64,000 nucleotides of DNA from Aegilops tauschii subsp. strangulata (lineage: Eukaryota > Streptophyta > Magnoliopsida > Poales > Poaceae), in the NCBI RefSeq assembly GCF_002575655.3, contig NC_053040.3, forward strand, positions 151,095,148 to 151,159,147, written 5' to 3'. Shown here in pieces: positions 32,944 through 45,500 of this stretch; within the stretch, counting starts at the first letter, position 1; each line of letters opens with the position of its first letter. The translations under genes and the position numbers were made by a program. The notes below the pieces were generated by a model, which saw only the letters and a list, made by a program, of their open reading frames with translations, did not search any database and had not been told where the DNA came from.

Positions 32944-35900
32944 ATGTCTCGCCCGTGGACTCGCTCCATGCCCAATCAGCCAGAAGGAGTTTATGGGACA
33001 CAGACTAGCAACAACTTCACTCAGGGACAGTCCAGTCAACAGGACAGCGAAGCAGCCTTGTCTCAAGTATGCCGTCTCTTCGAACAAAGCCAGCAACAGC
33101 ACCAAGAGATGATGACCCACGTCATCAATATGGGAAACCACCGTGAGCCGTACCAGCCACACTCCAAGTTATCTGAGTTACAGAAGACTCGCCCTTCAAC
33201 GTTTGCTCACACCGATAGGCCGCTGGAAGCCGATGATTGGCTTCGTGACATCGAAAGGAAGCTGATTATTGCTCAGTGTTCAGATAATGAGAAGGTGCTT
33301 TATGCACCACACTACCTTACTGGAGCAGCTGCAGCATGGTGGGAAAACTTCCTACACATGCATCCCAGTGAACACAACATCACCTGGGAAGAGTTCAAGG
33401 AAGGCTTTCATGGGGCACACATCCCCAGGAGCATCATAAAAATCAAGAAGAGAGAATTTGACGACCTCAAGCAAAGAGGCATGTCAGTGACAGAATACAA
33501 CGGTCAGTTTACCCAGCTATCTCGTTATGGCTACGACGAGCACATGATAGAGAACAAGAAGATGGAAAAATTCCTGGAAGGCCTGACACCGGCACTAAGA
33601 TGCCAACTGGTTGTACACACTTTCCCGGATTTTAAAACTCTGGTTGACAAGGCCATTACCTTGGAGAATGAGCGCCGTAGTCTGGAAGATATCCGTAAGC
33701 GAAAGAGGGACAAGACGACTCTTGCTCGCAACAACCGAAGCAAGACTGAGGTTCCAAGGACAGAAGCAAGGAAATCCACGACTACTGATCTAAGGCCAGT
33801 CAGACAGTTTCATGCCAGGCACAAGCAGTTCACGTACCGTCCAGGGGTCACATGCTATGCTTGTGGTGAAGAAGGGCACTATGCTAAACAGTGCCCAAAG
33901 CCAAGGAACTCGGCCCCCAAGCCAAACAATGGTGGGAATAATCCAGCCCCCAAGCGCAACAATTTCAATCCCAACAACAACCACAGGAAGGGTCACCTGA
34001 ACCATGTGACCAAGGAAGAAGCGCAGAATGCCCCAGACATCGTGCTCGGTACGTTCCCTGTCAACACAGTACCTGCCATAGTTTTGTTTGATTCTGGAGC
34101 TTCCCATTCGTTCGTTTCGAAGAATTTTGTTTTGCGACATGGTTTTCCGATACTTCCCTTGGAAAAGTCTATGGTCATCAAGTCCCCTGGAAATAAGCAG
34201 ATCGCTCAGAGTTACTGCCAAGGAGTGATCATTGAGTTCGAAGGACTACAGTTCCAAGCTAATCTCATCGTGTTGGAAAATAAAGGACTGGATGTCATCA
34301 TAGGGATGGACTGGTTGACCACCAACAAAGGATTTATTGATTGTTTCAATCGGACTGTGATCCTCACCCATCATCAAGGCAAGACAATTAAGGTTACAGC
34401 TCAAGAGAGACCTCGGTCACGGCAACCAAAATTGAACAAAGTGGACATTTCAGAACTAAGAAAAGTTCCAGTGGTATGCGAGTTTCCTGACGTATTTCCT
34501 GAAGAACTACCAGGCATGCCACCAGACCGAGAGATAGAGTTCAGCATTGAACTAGCACCTGGCACCGCTCCCATCTATAAGAAGCCTTATAGAATGGCAC
34601 CCTCAGAATTGGTAGAATTGAACGAGCAGATAAAGGAATTACTGGACAAAGGTCTTATTCGAGCCAGCTCCTCACCTTGGGGTTCGCCAGTATTATTCGC
34701 CAAGCAAAAGGATGGGACACTAAGATTGTGTATAGACTATCGAGCTCTCAATATGGTCACCATCAAAAACAAATATCCGATGTCGCGGATAAATGATTTG
34801 TTTGATCAACTCGCGCAAGCCAAGGTGTTCTCAAAAATTGATTTGAGATCAGGATATCATCAATTGAAAGTATGGGCAGAAGATATCCCTAAAACAGCAT
34901 TCACCTCCAGATACGGATTATATGAGTTTACAGTGATGCCTTTTGGTCTAACGAATGCCACCGCATATTTCGTCCACCTCATGAACAAAGTGTTTATGAA
35001 ATTCGTGGACAAATTTGTTGTGGTGTTCATTGACGATATTCTGGTTTACTCAAGGACACCGGAAGAGCACGCTGAGCATCTCAGAATTGTTTTGGGAGAA
35101 TTAAGGAAACATCAGTTGTACGCCAAATTTAGCAAGTGTGAGTTTTGGCTAAGGCAAGTTGGTTTCCTAGGCCACATATTAAACCAAGAAGGCGTGGCCG
35201 TAGACCCAGAAAAAGTCAAAGCCATACTTGACTGGAAGCCACCCGCCAACGTGACAGATGTGCGGAGTTTCCTTGGAATGGCCGGATATTACAGAAGATT
35301 TATTGAAGGATTCTCCACTGTGTCGAAACCAATGACCCAGTTGCTCAAGAAAGACAAAAAGTTTGTATGGACGGAAGCATGCGAGAGAAGCTTCCAAGAG
35401 CTTAAGAAGAAGCTAACAACCGCACCGGTCTTAACCGTGCCAGACATACACAAGAGTTTTGAAGTATATTGTGACGCATCCCGGAAGGGTCTCGGATGTG
35501 TGCTGATGCAGGATGGCAAAGTTGTCGCGTATGCCTCCAAGCAACTGCGGAAACATGAGGAAAATTACCCAACACATGACTTGGAGCTAGCAGCAGTCAT
35601 ACATGCACTCAAGGAGTGGAGGCACTTTCTGTTGGGAAATCGCTATGAAATATATACGGACCATAAGAGCCTTAAATATATTTTCACGCAACCAGAGCTA
35701 AACTTACGCCAACGACGCTGGTTGGAATTGGTCAAGGACTATGATGTCGGTATTCACTACCATCCAGGGAAAGCAAATGTAGTGGCTGATGCCCTTAGTC
35801 GGAACCCTAGCCCGGATGACGACAGTCCACGAAACTTGAGGCCTGAGATTCAGCAAGAGTTCACTAGACTCAACATGGTGTTAGTCTCTGAGGCACCGTA

Positions 35901-37385
35901 TCAAATCTGGAGATACAACCCACCCTAGTGGGACAAATTAAGAAGGCTCAACAGGGACATCCCAGCATCGAGGGCATAAAGAGGAAAATGAACCTTGGCA
36001 AGGCTGCAGAGTTCGTCACAGACAATGAAGGAATATTATGGTACGGAGACAGAGTTTGCGTACCTAACATTGAGGAACTCAAGCAATGAATCCTAACCGA
36101 AAGCCACACCGCTCCATACTCGATCCACCCTGGAGGAACCAAAATGTACAAAGACATTCAGGAAAGATTTTGGTGGCACGGTATGAAAAGAGATATAGCC
36201 GCATTTATTGCTTGTTGCGATTCATGTCAGCGCATCAAGGCCGAACATCAAAAGCCAGCAGGGATACTCCAGCCAAACAGGATACCGGAGTGGAAATGGG
36301 ATGAAATAGGAATGGACTTCATCGTCGGACTACCTCGATCACAACGCGGAAATGACGCCATATGGGTCATTACAGACCGACTAACCAAGGTTGCTCACTT
36401 CATTCCCGTGAAGACTACCTACTCCACACAAAGGCTGGCCAAGCTTTATCTCTCCCGTATAGTTTGTTTGCACGGAGTCCCAAAGACTATAATATCTGAC
36501 CGAGGCACCCAATTTGTCTCCAAATTTTGGGATCACCTGCAACAAGCTCTGGGCACGCAACTAGCTTTCAGTACAGCGTACCACCCTCAGACTGATGGAC
36601 AAACGGAACGTGTGAACCAAATCCTAGAGGACATGCTGAGAGCCTGTGTGCTCACCTATGGATCCAGTTGGGAAGAGAGTTTGCCGTATGCCGAGTTTGC
36701 TTACAACAACAGTTACCAAGCCAGCTTACAGATGGCACCTTTTGAAGCATTGTACGGACGGAGGTGTCGTACCCCACTGAATTGGTCAGAAATAGGTGAC
36801 AGCCGTATCTTCGGCCCAAACATGCTTAAAGAGGCCGAGGAGAAAGTTAAGCAGATTAGGGACAGACTCAAGACAGCGCAAAGCCGACAAAAGAGCTACT
36901 ACGATCAAAAACATCGTGAGGTCAGCTTTGAACCCGGTGATTCCGTATACCTACGAGTGTCTCCTATGAGGGGCCTGCAACGGTTCAAAATTAAGGGGAA
37001 GCTAGCCCCGAGATTTATCGGACCATTCTGTATAGAGGCACGAAGAGGCACAGTGGCCTACAAACTAGACTTACCCAAGGAGCTGTCAGACGTCCATGAC
37101 GTGTTCCATGTCTCACAATTGAGAAAATGTGTAAGTAACCCGGAGAAGCATGTATCTCATGAAAGCACTGATATACAACCAGACCTCACCTACAGAGAGA
37201 GACCAGTAAAGATTTTGGAAGAGTCTGAAAGGAGGACCCGTCAGAAAACAACAAAAAATTTCGAAGTTCAGTGGAGCAACCACACTGAGGATGAAGCTAC
37301 ATGGGAAAGGGAAGATTTTCTCCAGGCAGAGTATCCATACCTATTTGAGGATCAGCTGAAATCTCGAGGACGAGATTTTTCCTAA
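32944..37385 (+). pseudogene. Chromovirus gag-pol polyprotein with one frameshift and one stop
   Basis: ATG 32944 opens 994 codons to 35928. Domains in order: gag; zinc knuckle [15 protein letters not shown] (residues about 302-316); aspartic protease [13 protein letters not shown] (about 381); reverse transcriptase with [11 protein letters not shown] and the catalytic [11 protein letters not shown]; RNase H ([29 protein letters not shown]). The frame is lost by a 1-bp shift just before 35901. The continuing frame is open except TGA at 36087-36089. From 36144 to 37385 it encodes integrase with a CDSCQRIKAEHQ zinc-finger part, catalytic DFIVGLP, ISDRGTQFVSKFW and QTDGQTERVNQ segments, and ends in a chromodomain (FEVQWSNHTEDEATWERED). 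It would copy and integrate the element, with the chromodomain guiding target choice. Two lesions make this copy unable to make one polyprotein. Confidence 0.9.
36144..37385 (+). pseudogene. Integrase-chromodomain part of gag-pol (after the lesions)
   Basis: An open frame of 413 codons starting at an internal Met. It holds the RFWWHGMKRDIAAFIACC segment of the zinc-binding region, the DDE catalytic triad segments, the GPFCIEARRGTVAYKLDLP extension typical of gypsy integrases, and a C-terminal chromodomain. It is in the same frame as the open stretch 35901-36086, separated by a single TGA. Confidence 0.85.
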
Positions 37386-37397
37386 GGGGGTAGGTGT

Positions 37398-40300
37398 TGT
37401 GACACCCAAAATTTTATTTGGCTTTTTCAAAACTTTTCCTTGATTTGAGGGAGGTGATTTAAATTTTTCTTCTAAATGAACTCTCCCTCTCAAAATATTT
37501 TCTTTTATGACTAGTGCTTCATTTTCGGATTCACTCAAAACTTGATTTTGGTCTTGGAGGTTTTCCTCTTTTATTTGGACTCAAACCAAAATGTTTTTCT
37601 CTTGGAAAAATGTCCTTTGAATATTTCTTTAAAAGGCCCTATAGCTTTTGGAATGATCTTTTTCCACTTTCAAAAATTCCTCTTGCCATGACCCAAGGGT
37701 AAATTCCCTCCCATAAGCCTTTCCTCATCTTTGGATCATGATATGCTTCAAATCCAGCAAGTTGAATCTCTCCATATAATTATTTCCATTTATTTCTTAT
37801 CAAAAACAATTTATGCGTTATATCTTGATCCTTGGAGGTTTACAAAGGAACTACTCTTTCTGCTTTGATTTTTGCCCCCAAACCATTTTCCCTTCCTAGT
37901 CCTTTGAACCCTCAACCAAGATCCATGAAGATCCACTGGTATCCAGTTCAAAGTTTTCAAACTATACTTGCTGCAAGTTTGGACCAAATTTGCCAAATTT
38001 GATGAAATTCATTCAAATCCTTCTCCAAAAATTCTGAGAAAAATCAGGCAGCCTCTGGGTGCATTGAGAGGTCACCTCACCAAGTCCCAGCTCCAGGAAA
38101 AAATTTCTTCATACCAAATCATTTCATCGAACACCTGCTGGACACTATTTCTCTAAGGTTCAGTCAAGTTCAGTTAACAGTGTCTGAACTACTATCGTTT
38201 CTTCAGTGTCCGTAGTCGATCTCGCCAGTGCCTCGGCGCCGCCGTGTTCCCTGTCCCCTCCCCCTTGTCCTCTGCATCGCACGAGTGCCTGGATGCTTGC
38301 GGGCGTCGGCGACGAGCAGGAGGAGGTGCGCCGCCCCGTGACCGACGCCAGCGACGGCTTTGCGGCCGCCAGGAAGAAGCACAGCGTAGACGGCGCTGAC
38401 CAGCGCCGCCCAAGCCACCGGAGGCCGCCGCGTGGTCTTCCACTCCCCCGTGCGCGCTGCCACCCTCGTCGTGAACCGCTAGGCGCGGAGCGCGCTGTCT
38501 GCCGCCGCCGTGCCAGTACGGCGACCCTGGCAAAGACCGACGCCATTACGCCATGCCCGACCGAGTTTAGCAGTGGAACGGGACCAGTAACTCTCACTGG
38601 TGCTGCCTGGCCACCTAAACCCACTGCCAAGCCACTGCCTCACCGTAATCGCTCGCCGGAGATTCTCCGTTCACGGCCACCCCCTCGAGCCACCTATAAA
38701 TAGAGGCCCCGAGCTCCAGCTAGTACCCACACCACCTCTGCACTCCACCAAGACCCCGCCTAGCCACTGGAAGAGCCCCGAGGGAGTCTCCTTCCTCAAC
38801 TCCGGCCGCCGCGACCCGCCATGGGATCCAGCTCGATTCGCTCCCGTGCGTGCACCTCTGCCTCCCATCTCTTGCCAGTAGCTCTCTAGTGCATCCCTCC
38901 TTCTGACCCGCGCTTCAATTCGAAGGTTGCAACACACCACCGGAGTTCCCCACCATCGCCCGAGTCGCCGTCCGCCGGAGAAAGTGTCGCCGTCGACGTG
39001 GTGCTCTCCGACGCCCGAGTCCACCACCCACCGACGCGGAAGGACACGCTGATACTCTTGGTACACTCCGATCTCCCTGACTCGCCGTGGTTCGACGCCG
39101 GCGACCACCGCAGCCTTCGGGCGCCGGCGAGGTTTTTCAAACCTGACATGTGGACCCCCCACGTCAACCTCTCTTCTTTCACCCCCGAAGCGTTTTCTGT
39201 TGGAGCCTTCGGGCAGAGTACGTTTTCTCTGTGGGCTGGCGCGTTTCTATTCGAACCGTTTTCTGTTTTCTCAGTTAAGCCCCTGGAACTTTTCTGTTTC
39301 ATTACAGATGAGTCCCTGGACAGAAACCCTTATAACTTTTAAATAAAAAGTGATTTTTGAGTGATTCTTTTTCTGACAGTCTTATAATTTTGTCTAGTTT
39401 TTTATGGGATTTATTTGAAAAAAAATTGGAACAGCTTTTCTGCACGCGTTGGTTTGCACGTTAGTATGCATTTTTCGCTATACCATAGGTTCCGGGAGAG
39501 GTGACGGAGCCGCGAACTTCGCCGAGCTAGACTCCGACTTCTCCGAAACAGGCAAGCATGTTTGAACCTTTGATATGATAGGTGTTTTGCATGTTTGCGT
39601 GAAAGGTTGTGCATGGCGTATGAGTATCGGTGAGTATCTCGTTGCATGTGAGGAAACTACCAGTGTGTTCCAAAGTTACTGTGATCTCTGATGAGATATG
39701 GCCTAGTCATGTGGTGACATGAAGGGCAGTAAGGTGGTACTGTTGTAGCATGCCAGCCTTACGTCATCCGATTAATTCCGACGTTAACGTGGACGGAGTC
39801 ACGTTATCGTTCTTCCCCCTTCCGTGCTACCACATGTTTTCTGCCAGAATGCGGTTTAGTAAGTTGGTAACCTCTTTCCGTGTACACACCAAACAGAGGG
39901 GCCGGGATGAGGGTTCCATGGCCCTGGATTAAAGCCAATCATCCGGTCAGGAGGCATGGGTGTTTCCGGTTGGGACCGAGAGGGGGGCACCCCTTAGAGC
40001 GCGCGTATAGAAATTTGATCCCATGCTACGCGAGGTTGTAGCCTCCCCATCTCAAGGTTTTTCTTGAACGTTGCCGAGGGTGATTCCTGGCTTCGAAATA
40101 TTGAATGGGTGTGTACTGGTTAGACGTGTGTCTTCCAAAACACCGTAAACGGAACTAGTCCCCGTGACTACTGAAATCCGTTGGCTGTGGTTAAAGTACA
40201 AACTCTGCAGAGTCAAATCCTTCCGAGTCATCGTATCCATGGTCAAGTAACGTGATCAGCGTATCCATGTCTATGTCATAACCTCGTGGTATATTTTTTT

Positions 40301-41431
40301 CTTTCCGGTAAGCGAGCGTGAGTAGTAAACTTGGCTGAACGTTATTCCTGTGGATGGACTAACCCTGTTGTTTATCTCATGCCTGATTATTCTCTTGATA
40401 TGATTTAAAATTCATGAGCTACTAAGTTATGAATATAAGCCCTTTATGTGATGTCGCTCAGATGTCCGACTGTGGCATGTTTGTCTTTTACTTTCAATAT
40501 AAGCCCTTTATGTCATGTCGCTCAAACGTCCGACTGTGGCATGTTTGTCTTTTACTTTCAATATAAGCCCTTTATGTGATGTCGCTCAGACGTCCGACTG
40601 TGGCATGTTTGTCTTTTACTTTCAATATAAGCCCTTTATGTGATGTCGCCCAGACGTCCGACTGTGGCACGCACTGCCTTTTATTTTCTATTATAAGCCC
40701 CTTTATGTGGTGTCGCCTTGACGCCCGACTGCGGCATTGTTATTCTTGCGTTTTCCTCTCGTGGAGTCATTCCGACCCTCGTTTGGCACCCAGTATATTA
40801 TTTTGGGATTTCGGGAGGACTACCGCCCGACTTCTCTTTTATTTCCCGTGCAGTATTATCTCTATGTCTGAGTGCATTTGTTAACCTATTCATATGCATC
40901 ATGTCTACATTTGTTATATCTTATGTCTGAACTGTCTTGCGAGTACTTTCATAGTACTCACCTGGCTTGTTGATTTGGCCAGATGTTGACGAAGGCGATC
41001 TCATGGATGAAGAGTTTGATAGTGAGTCCGACGCCTACAGGAGTCCCAGTCAGCCCCGTGCGATCCTGGATATTGGTCACTTGTATTATATACGCTTCCG
41101 CCACCCGCAATAAATCTCCTCGAGCTTCACCCCGACGCTCGAAGAGCTGTAGTTTTCAGGAGTCATATCACCCGCTTCGCGGTGATATTTTCACCACCGT
41201 TGTTATCGTGAGTTAGTAGTTATGCCACCCTATCCGCCGTTGTGTTTTATCGGCGTACATGTAATAAATTGTTGAGCAGTCTCCGCTCAACCTTGTATTA
41301 TATTCAGTACTCCTGGTATTTTTCTTCTGTGACCAAGATATTGTCTACCAGTGAGAAGGAATTCTTCTTTACTGGTCCGTAAAAGGGATTGGTCTCTCAA
41401 TAAATATTTTATTGAAAAACCGGTCGTGACA
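37398..41431 (+). repeat. Chromovirus 3' LTR
   Basis: The LTR is 4034 bp, with its TATA box at 38695-38703. It carries four copies of the 64-bp unit (40432-40687). Apart from that repeat it matches the 5' LTR closely, with scattered substitutions (estimated a few percent or less by eye). Confidence 0.95.
40432..40687 (+). repeat. 64-bp tandem repeat, four copies (3' LTR)
   Basis: Same unit as at 30452-30899, with copies at 40432, 40496, 40560 and 40624 and a degenerate copy after. Three copies fewer (192 bp) plus about one extra base elsewhere explains the 191-bp LTR length difference. Confidence 0.95.
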
Positions 41432-41789
41432 TCTAGCAGGTAGCATGCCGAGATGCAGTTGCGTCGAACGGAGCCCCCGTGGGAGGAGATGATGGCTCCG
41501 GGGAGTTCAGAATCATAATCGACAGATAGCTGACGACGGTCGAGATTAAGAGGCGCGGTGCGCCACAGAGTGCGCCACCGAGATGCGAGGACTTGTGTGC
41601 GGCAGCCATCCTTGGTGGGGAGAAGGGAGATGATCTCCCCAAGGATTCTGTCCGGGAGATCGCCGATGCGGTTCGTCGGAGATTCTACTGGTTCCTCAGG
41701 TCCAGGGGGCGCTTCTGGCCGCACAGCCGGGTCGAAGATCTACATCCGGCGGCAGCGCTGGTCGGAGCCTCATCTATGTTCATACCAGT
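41432..41789 (-). pseudogene. Captured gene exon 2, F-box part (5' of chromovirus insertion)
   Basis: The minus-strand frame from about 41724 gives NRIGDLPDRILGEIISLLP and RWRTLWRTAPLNLD, a clear F-box. A stop and a frame change lie just upstream, so this frame is not joined to exon 1. The frame runs through the tctag duplication (41432-41436) into the LTR. Across the insertion it continues in frame as LDIPCTVAACVTSRQFDKLE at 27418 downward. Confidence 0.8.
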
Positions 41790-41884
41790 CTGAAAGAAAA
41801 AAATGGCATAACATGTAGGACACTTGAAATCAATTCCCAAGATCAGGAAGAAAAAAGGCACAAACATATATGTAGGTGACTAAC

Positions 41885-42109
41885 CGGTTTTCCGTCGGAG
41901 TCACAGTTGTTGCCAGAGTTGTTGTTGACCTCCGGCTCCAGCTGGGGGGGCACGACGGCGCTGGCGAATTCAAGGTCGTGCTGCTGCCCGCGCAAGACCT
42001 CGTCGGCGGCGACGGAAACCTCTGTGGCCAGCTTGATGCGTTGTGCAGGTGCTTCACCAGCCCCGGCGTCGCCACTCCCTCCGATGGTGTGCTTCGGCGG
42101 CATCGTCAT
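41885..42109 (-). pseudogene. Captured gene, N-terminal exon 1
   Basis: From ATG 42109-42107 (or 42103-42101) the minus strand encodes MTMPPKHTIGGSGDAGAGEA and ADEVLRGQQHDLEFASAVVP, ending at a donor (ccg|gttagt) at 41885. An acceptor (tcag) at 41793-41790 precedes exon 2. The joined frame does not match the F-box frame, so a frameshift lies near 41750. That this exon belongs to the F-box gene is inferred from position and strand. Confidence 0.5.
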
Positions 42110-42550
42110 ACACTCCGGAGTCCAGACGTCGGTGACCACTGTGGACCGGGGGTGTGGCCGCCTATTATGGCCGGCGGCTCGGGCATGCGATTAATACGGA
42201 CCAGTGGGAGCGAGGCAGGCTGCGGTCAAAAGTTGTCTCGCCTCCCGGTGAGCCTGCGCGGCGGACATCTGCCATTCCTACCATCATTTCACACAGCTAC
42301 TCGCACACCTCCCCGTCGATACACACACCTGCACGCACGCCTCTCGGTATGCCTGCGCGGCGGACTGCTCGCATGTGTCCTGTCAACTCACGCCTGCTCG
42401 CACGACACACGGGGCGTGTGGCAGCACGTATATTTTTTGGTTTATTTTCTGCCGCTTTACTGCTTCACCGAACCGTTTGCGTTGAAGAAATGCACAAATC
42501 CTGCGTTGAACATCTTGCACGCTTCCCGGTGAACCTGCGCACCAGACGTG
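42110..42550 (-). other. Probable upstream region of captured gene; short direct repeats
   Basis: GC-rich sequence with a recurring word (tgcgcggcgg at about 42256 and 42353, in the form cggtgagcctgcgcggcgg / cggtatgcctgcgcggcgg). No gene was recognised on either strand. It may be promoter sequence captured with the F-box gene. Confidence 0.4.
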
Positions 42551-45500
42551 TTTTGGATTTACTAGAATTTTAAAACCAGGCATCTAAATGTTTTACCGGC
42601 AATCAACAGTGCCCTGGTGTTTAAAAATCATTCTCATTTCTTGCATGGGACCTAAGCATGCACATAAGGACACATATTTGATTTTTCAACCAATTTATAG
42701 TCACTTGAGCATGCGCATGTAGTTCAAATTTGAATTATGCACATAAATGCATTGAAAACTCAGTTAATGCATAAAAATGTCCAAACGAACCCCGAAAAAT
42801 TACAAAAATTCACACAACACTCTTTTTGTTCTATGTTGGCACGAGAAAAAAACTTGAAAGGCATTAAGAGGCAATGGATATCGTTTCGTCCCCAAAGGTG
42901 GGACATTCCCTACCGAAAACCATCATGCTTGTTGTGAGAAGCTCTGGTTTGTGAGAAGCATATACCCAAACCTACCCCAAATGGGACAAAATTTGTACCA
43001 CGGCATGTTGATGCCACTCCATGATAGCATGCCAAGTTTCATGAATTTCAGACGAGTTTTGGATTTACTAGAATTTAAAAACTAGGCATCTCACTGTTTT
43101 GCCGGCAATCAACGGTGCCATGGTGTTTGAAATTCATTCCCATTTCTTGCATGGGACCTAAGCATGCACCCAATGACAAAGATTTGATTTTTCAATGAAT
43201 TTATATGCACTGGAGCATGTGCATGTAGTTCAAATTTGAAATACGCACATAAATGCATTGAAAACTCAGTTAATGCATAAAAATGTCCAAACGAACCCCA
43301 AAAAATCACAAAAATCACACAACACTCCTGTTGTTCTATGTTGACACGAGAAAAAACTTGAAAGAAATAACAGGAAATGGATATCGTTTCGTCCCCAAAG
43401 GTGGGAGGTTCCCAACCGAAAACCATCATGCTTGTTGTGAGAAGCTCCGGTTTGTCAGAAGCATATACCCAAACCTGCCCCAAATGGGACAAAATTTGTA
43501 CTACGGCATGTTGATGCCGCTCCATGATAGCATGCCAAGTTTCATGAATTTCAGACGAGTTTTGGATTTACTAGAATTTAAAAACCAGGCATCTCACTGT
43601 TTTGCGGGCAATCAACGGTGCCCTATTGTTTGAAATTCATTCCCATTTGTTGCATGGGACCTAAGCATGCACCCAAAGACAAAGATTTGATTTTTCAACG
43701 AATTTATATGCACTGGAGCATGCGCATGTAGTTCAAATTTGAATTATGCACATGAATGCATTGAAAACTCACTTAGTGCATAAAAATGTCCAAACAAACC
43801 CGAAAAATCACAAAAATTCACACAACACTCCTGTTGTTCTATGTTGACACGAGAATAAAACTTGAAAGCAATAAGAGGCAATGGATATCGTTTCGTCCCC
43901 AAAGGTGGTACGTTCCCTACCGAAAACCATCATGCTTGTTGTGAGAAGCTCCGGTTTGTGAGAAGCATATACCAAAACCTGCCCCAAATGGGACAAAATT
44001 TGTACCACGGCATGTTGATGCTGCTCCATGATAGCATGCCAAGTTTCATGAATTTCAGACGAGTTTTGGATTTACTAGAATTTAAAAACCAGGCATCTCA
44101 CTGTTTTTCCGGCAATCAACGGTGCCCTGATGTTTGAAATTCATTCCCATTTCTTGCATGGGACCTAAGCATGCACCCAACAACAAAGATTTGATTTTTC
44201 AACGAATGTATATGCACTGGAGCATGCACATGTATTTCAAATTAGAATTATGCACATAAATGCATTGAAAACTCACTTAATGCATAAAAATGTCCAAACG
44301 AACCCTGAAAAATCACAAAAATTCACACAACACTCCTGTTGTTCTATGTTGACACGAGAAAAAACTTCAAAGCAATAAGAGGCAATGGATATCGTTTCGT
44401 CCACAAAGGAGAGACGTTCCCTACTGAAAACCATCATGCTTGTTGTGAGAAGCTCTGGTTTGTGAGAAGCATATACCCAAACCTGCCCCAAATGGGACAA
44501 AATTTGTACCACGGCATGTTGGTGATGCTCCATGATAGCATGCCAAGTTCATGAATTTCAGATGAGTTTTGGATTTACTAGAATTTAAACCAGGCATCTC
44601 ACTGTTTTGTCGGCAATCAACGGTGCCCTGGTGTTTGAAATTCATTCCCATTTCTTGCATGGGACCTAAGCATGCACCCAATGACAAAGATTTGATTTTT
44701 CAACGAATTTATATGCACTGGAGCATGCGCATGTAGTTCAAATTTGAATTATGCACATAAATGCATTGAAAACTCACTTAATGCATAAAAATGTCCAAAC
44801 GAACCCCAAGAAATCACAAAAATTCACACAACACTCTTGTTGTTCTATGTTGACACGAGAAAAAAATCTTGAAAGCAATAAGAGGCAATGGATATCATTT
44901 TGTCCCCAAAGGTGGGACATTCCCTACCGAAAATCATCATGCTTGTTGTGAGAAGCTCCGGTTTGTCAGAAGCATATACCCAAACCTGCCCCAAATGGGA
45001 CAAAATTTGTACCACGGCATGTTGATGCCGCTCCATGGTAGCATGCCAAGTTTCATGAATTTCAGACGAGTTTTGGATTTACTAGAATTTAAAAACCAGG
45101 CATCTTACTGTTTTGCCGGCAATCAACGGTGCCATGGTGTTTGAAATTCATTCCCATTTCTTGCATGGGACCTAAGCATGCACCCAACGACAAAGATTTG
45201 ATTTTTCAACGAATGTATATGCACTGGAGCATGCACATGTATTTCAAATTAGAATTATGCACATAAATGCATTGAAAACTCACTTAATGCATAAAAATGT
45301 CCAAACGAACCCTGAAAAATCACAAAAATTCACACAACACTCCTGTTGTTCTATGTTGACACGAGAAAAAACTTCAAAGCAATAAGAGGCAATGGATATC
45401 GTTTCGTCCACAAAGGAGAGACGTTCCCTACTGAAAACCATCATGCTTGTTGTGAGAAGCTCTGGTTTGTGAGAAGCATATACCCAAACCTGCCCCAAAT

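Larger units (their letters stand above)
27419..41431 (+). mobile_element. Complete gypsy chromovirus (Tekay-like) with 4.0-4.2-kb LTRs, 14.0 kb
   Basis: The LTRs are 27419-31643 (4225 bp) and 37398-41431 (4034 bp), both starting TGTGACACCC and ending GTCGTGACA. The exact target duplication is tctag (27414-27418 and 41432-41436). A primer-binding site TGGTATCAGAGCC (31648-31660) is complementary to initiator tRNA-Met. The polypurine tract (aagggggtaggtgt) precedes 37398. Internal genes are an extra ORF (31810-32616) and gag-pol (32944-37385), which ends in a chromodomain. The long LTRs and chromodomain point to the Tekay/Del clade. It sits in exon 2 of the captured F-box gene. Confidence 0.95.
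17544..42109 (-). pseudogene. Captured F-box/LRR/FBD gene inside CACTA-1, split by two retrotransposons
   Basis: Exons read on the minus strand: exon 1 about 42109-41885; exon 2 41789-41432 continuing at 27418-26853; exon 3 from about 26770 to 26745 continuing at 18201-18058; exon 4 17936-17544. Exon 2 encodes the F-box (LPDRILGEIISLLPTKD then RWRTLWRTAPLNLD) and leucine-rich stretches (LKKLALVLVD). Exon 3 encodes CFPCLENLYMK and exon 4 a C-terminal FBD-type domain (WFKKHRDFLRSHDIRLKTVT). Intact relatives act as SCF ubiquitin-ligase substrate receptors. This copy is dead: a frameshift near 41750, TGA at 27301-27299, TAG at 27091-27089 followed by a frameshift, plus the chromovirus in exon 2 and Angela in exon 3. 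Removing both insertions restores about 2 kb of contiguous gene. Confidence 0.8.
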
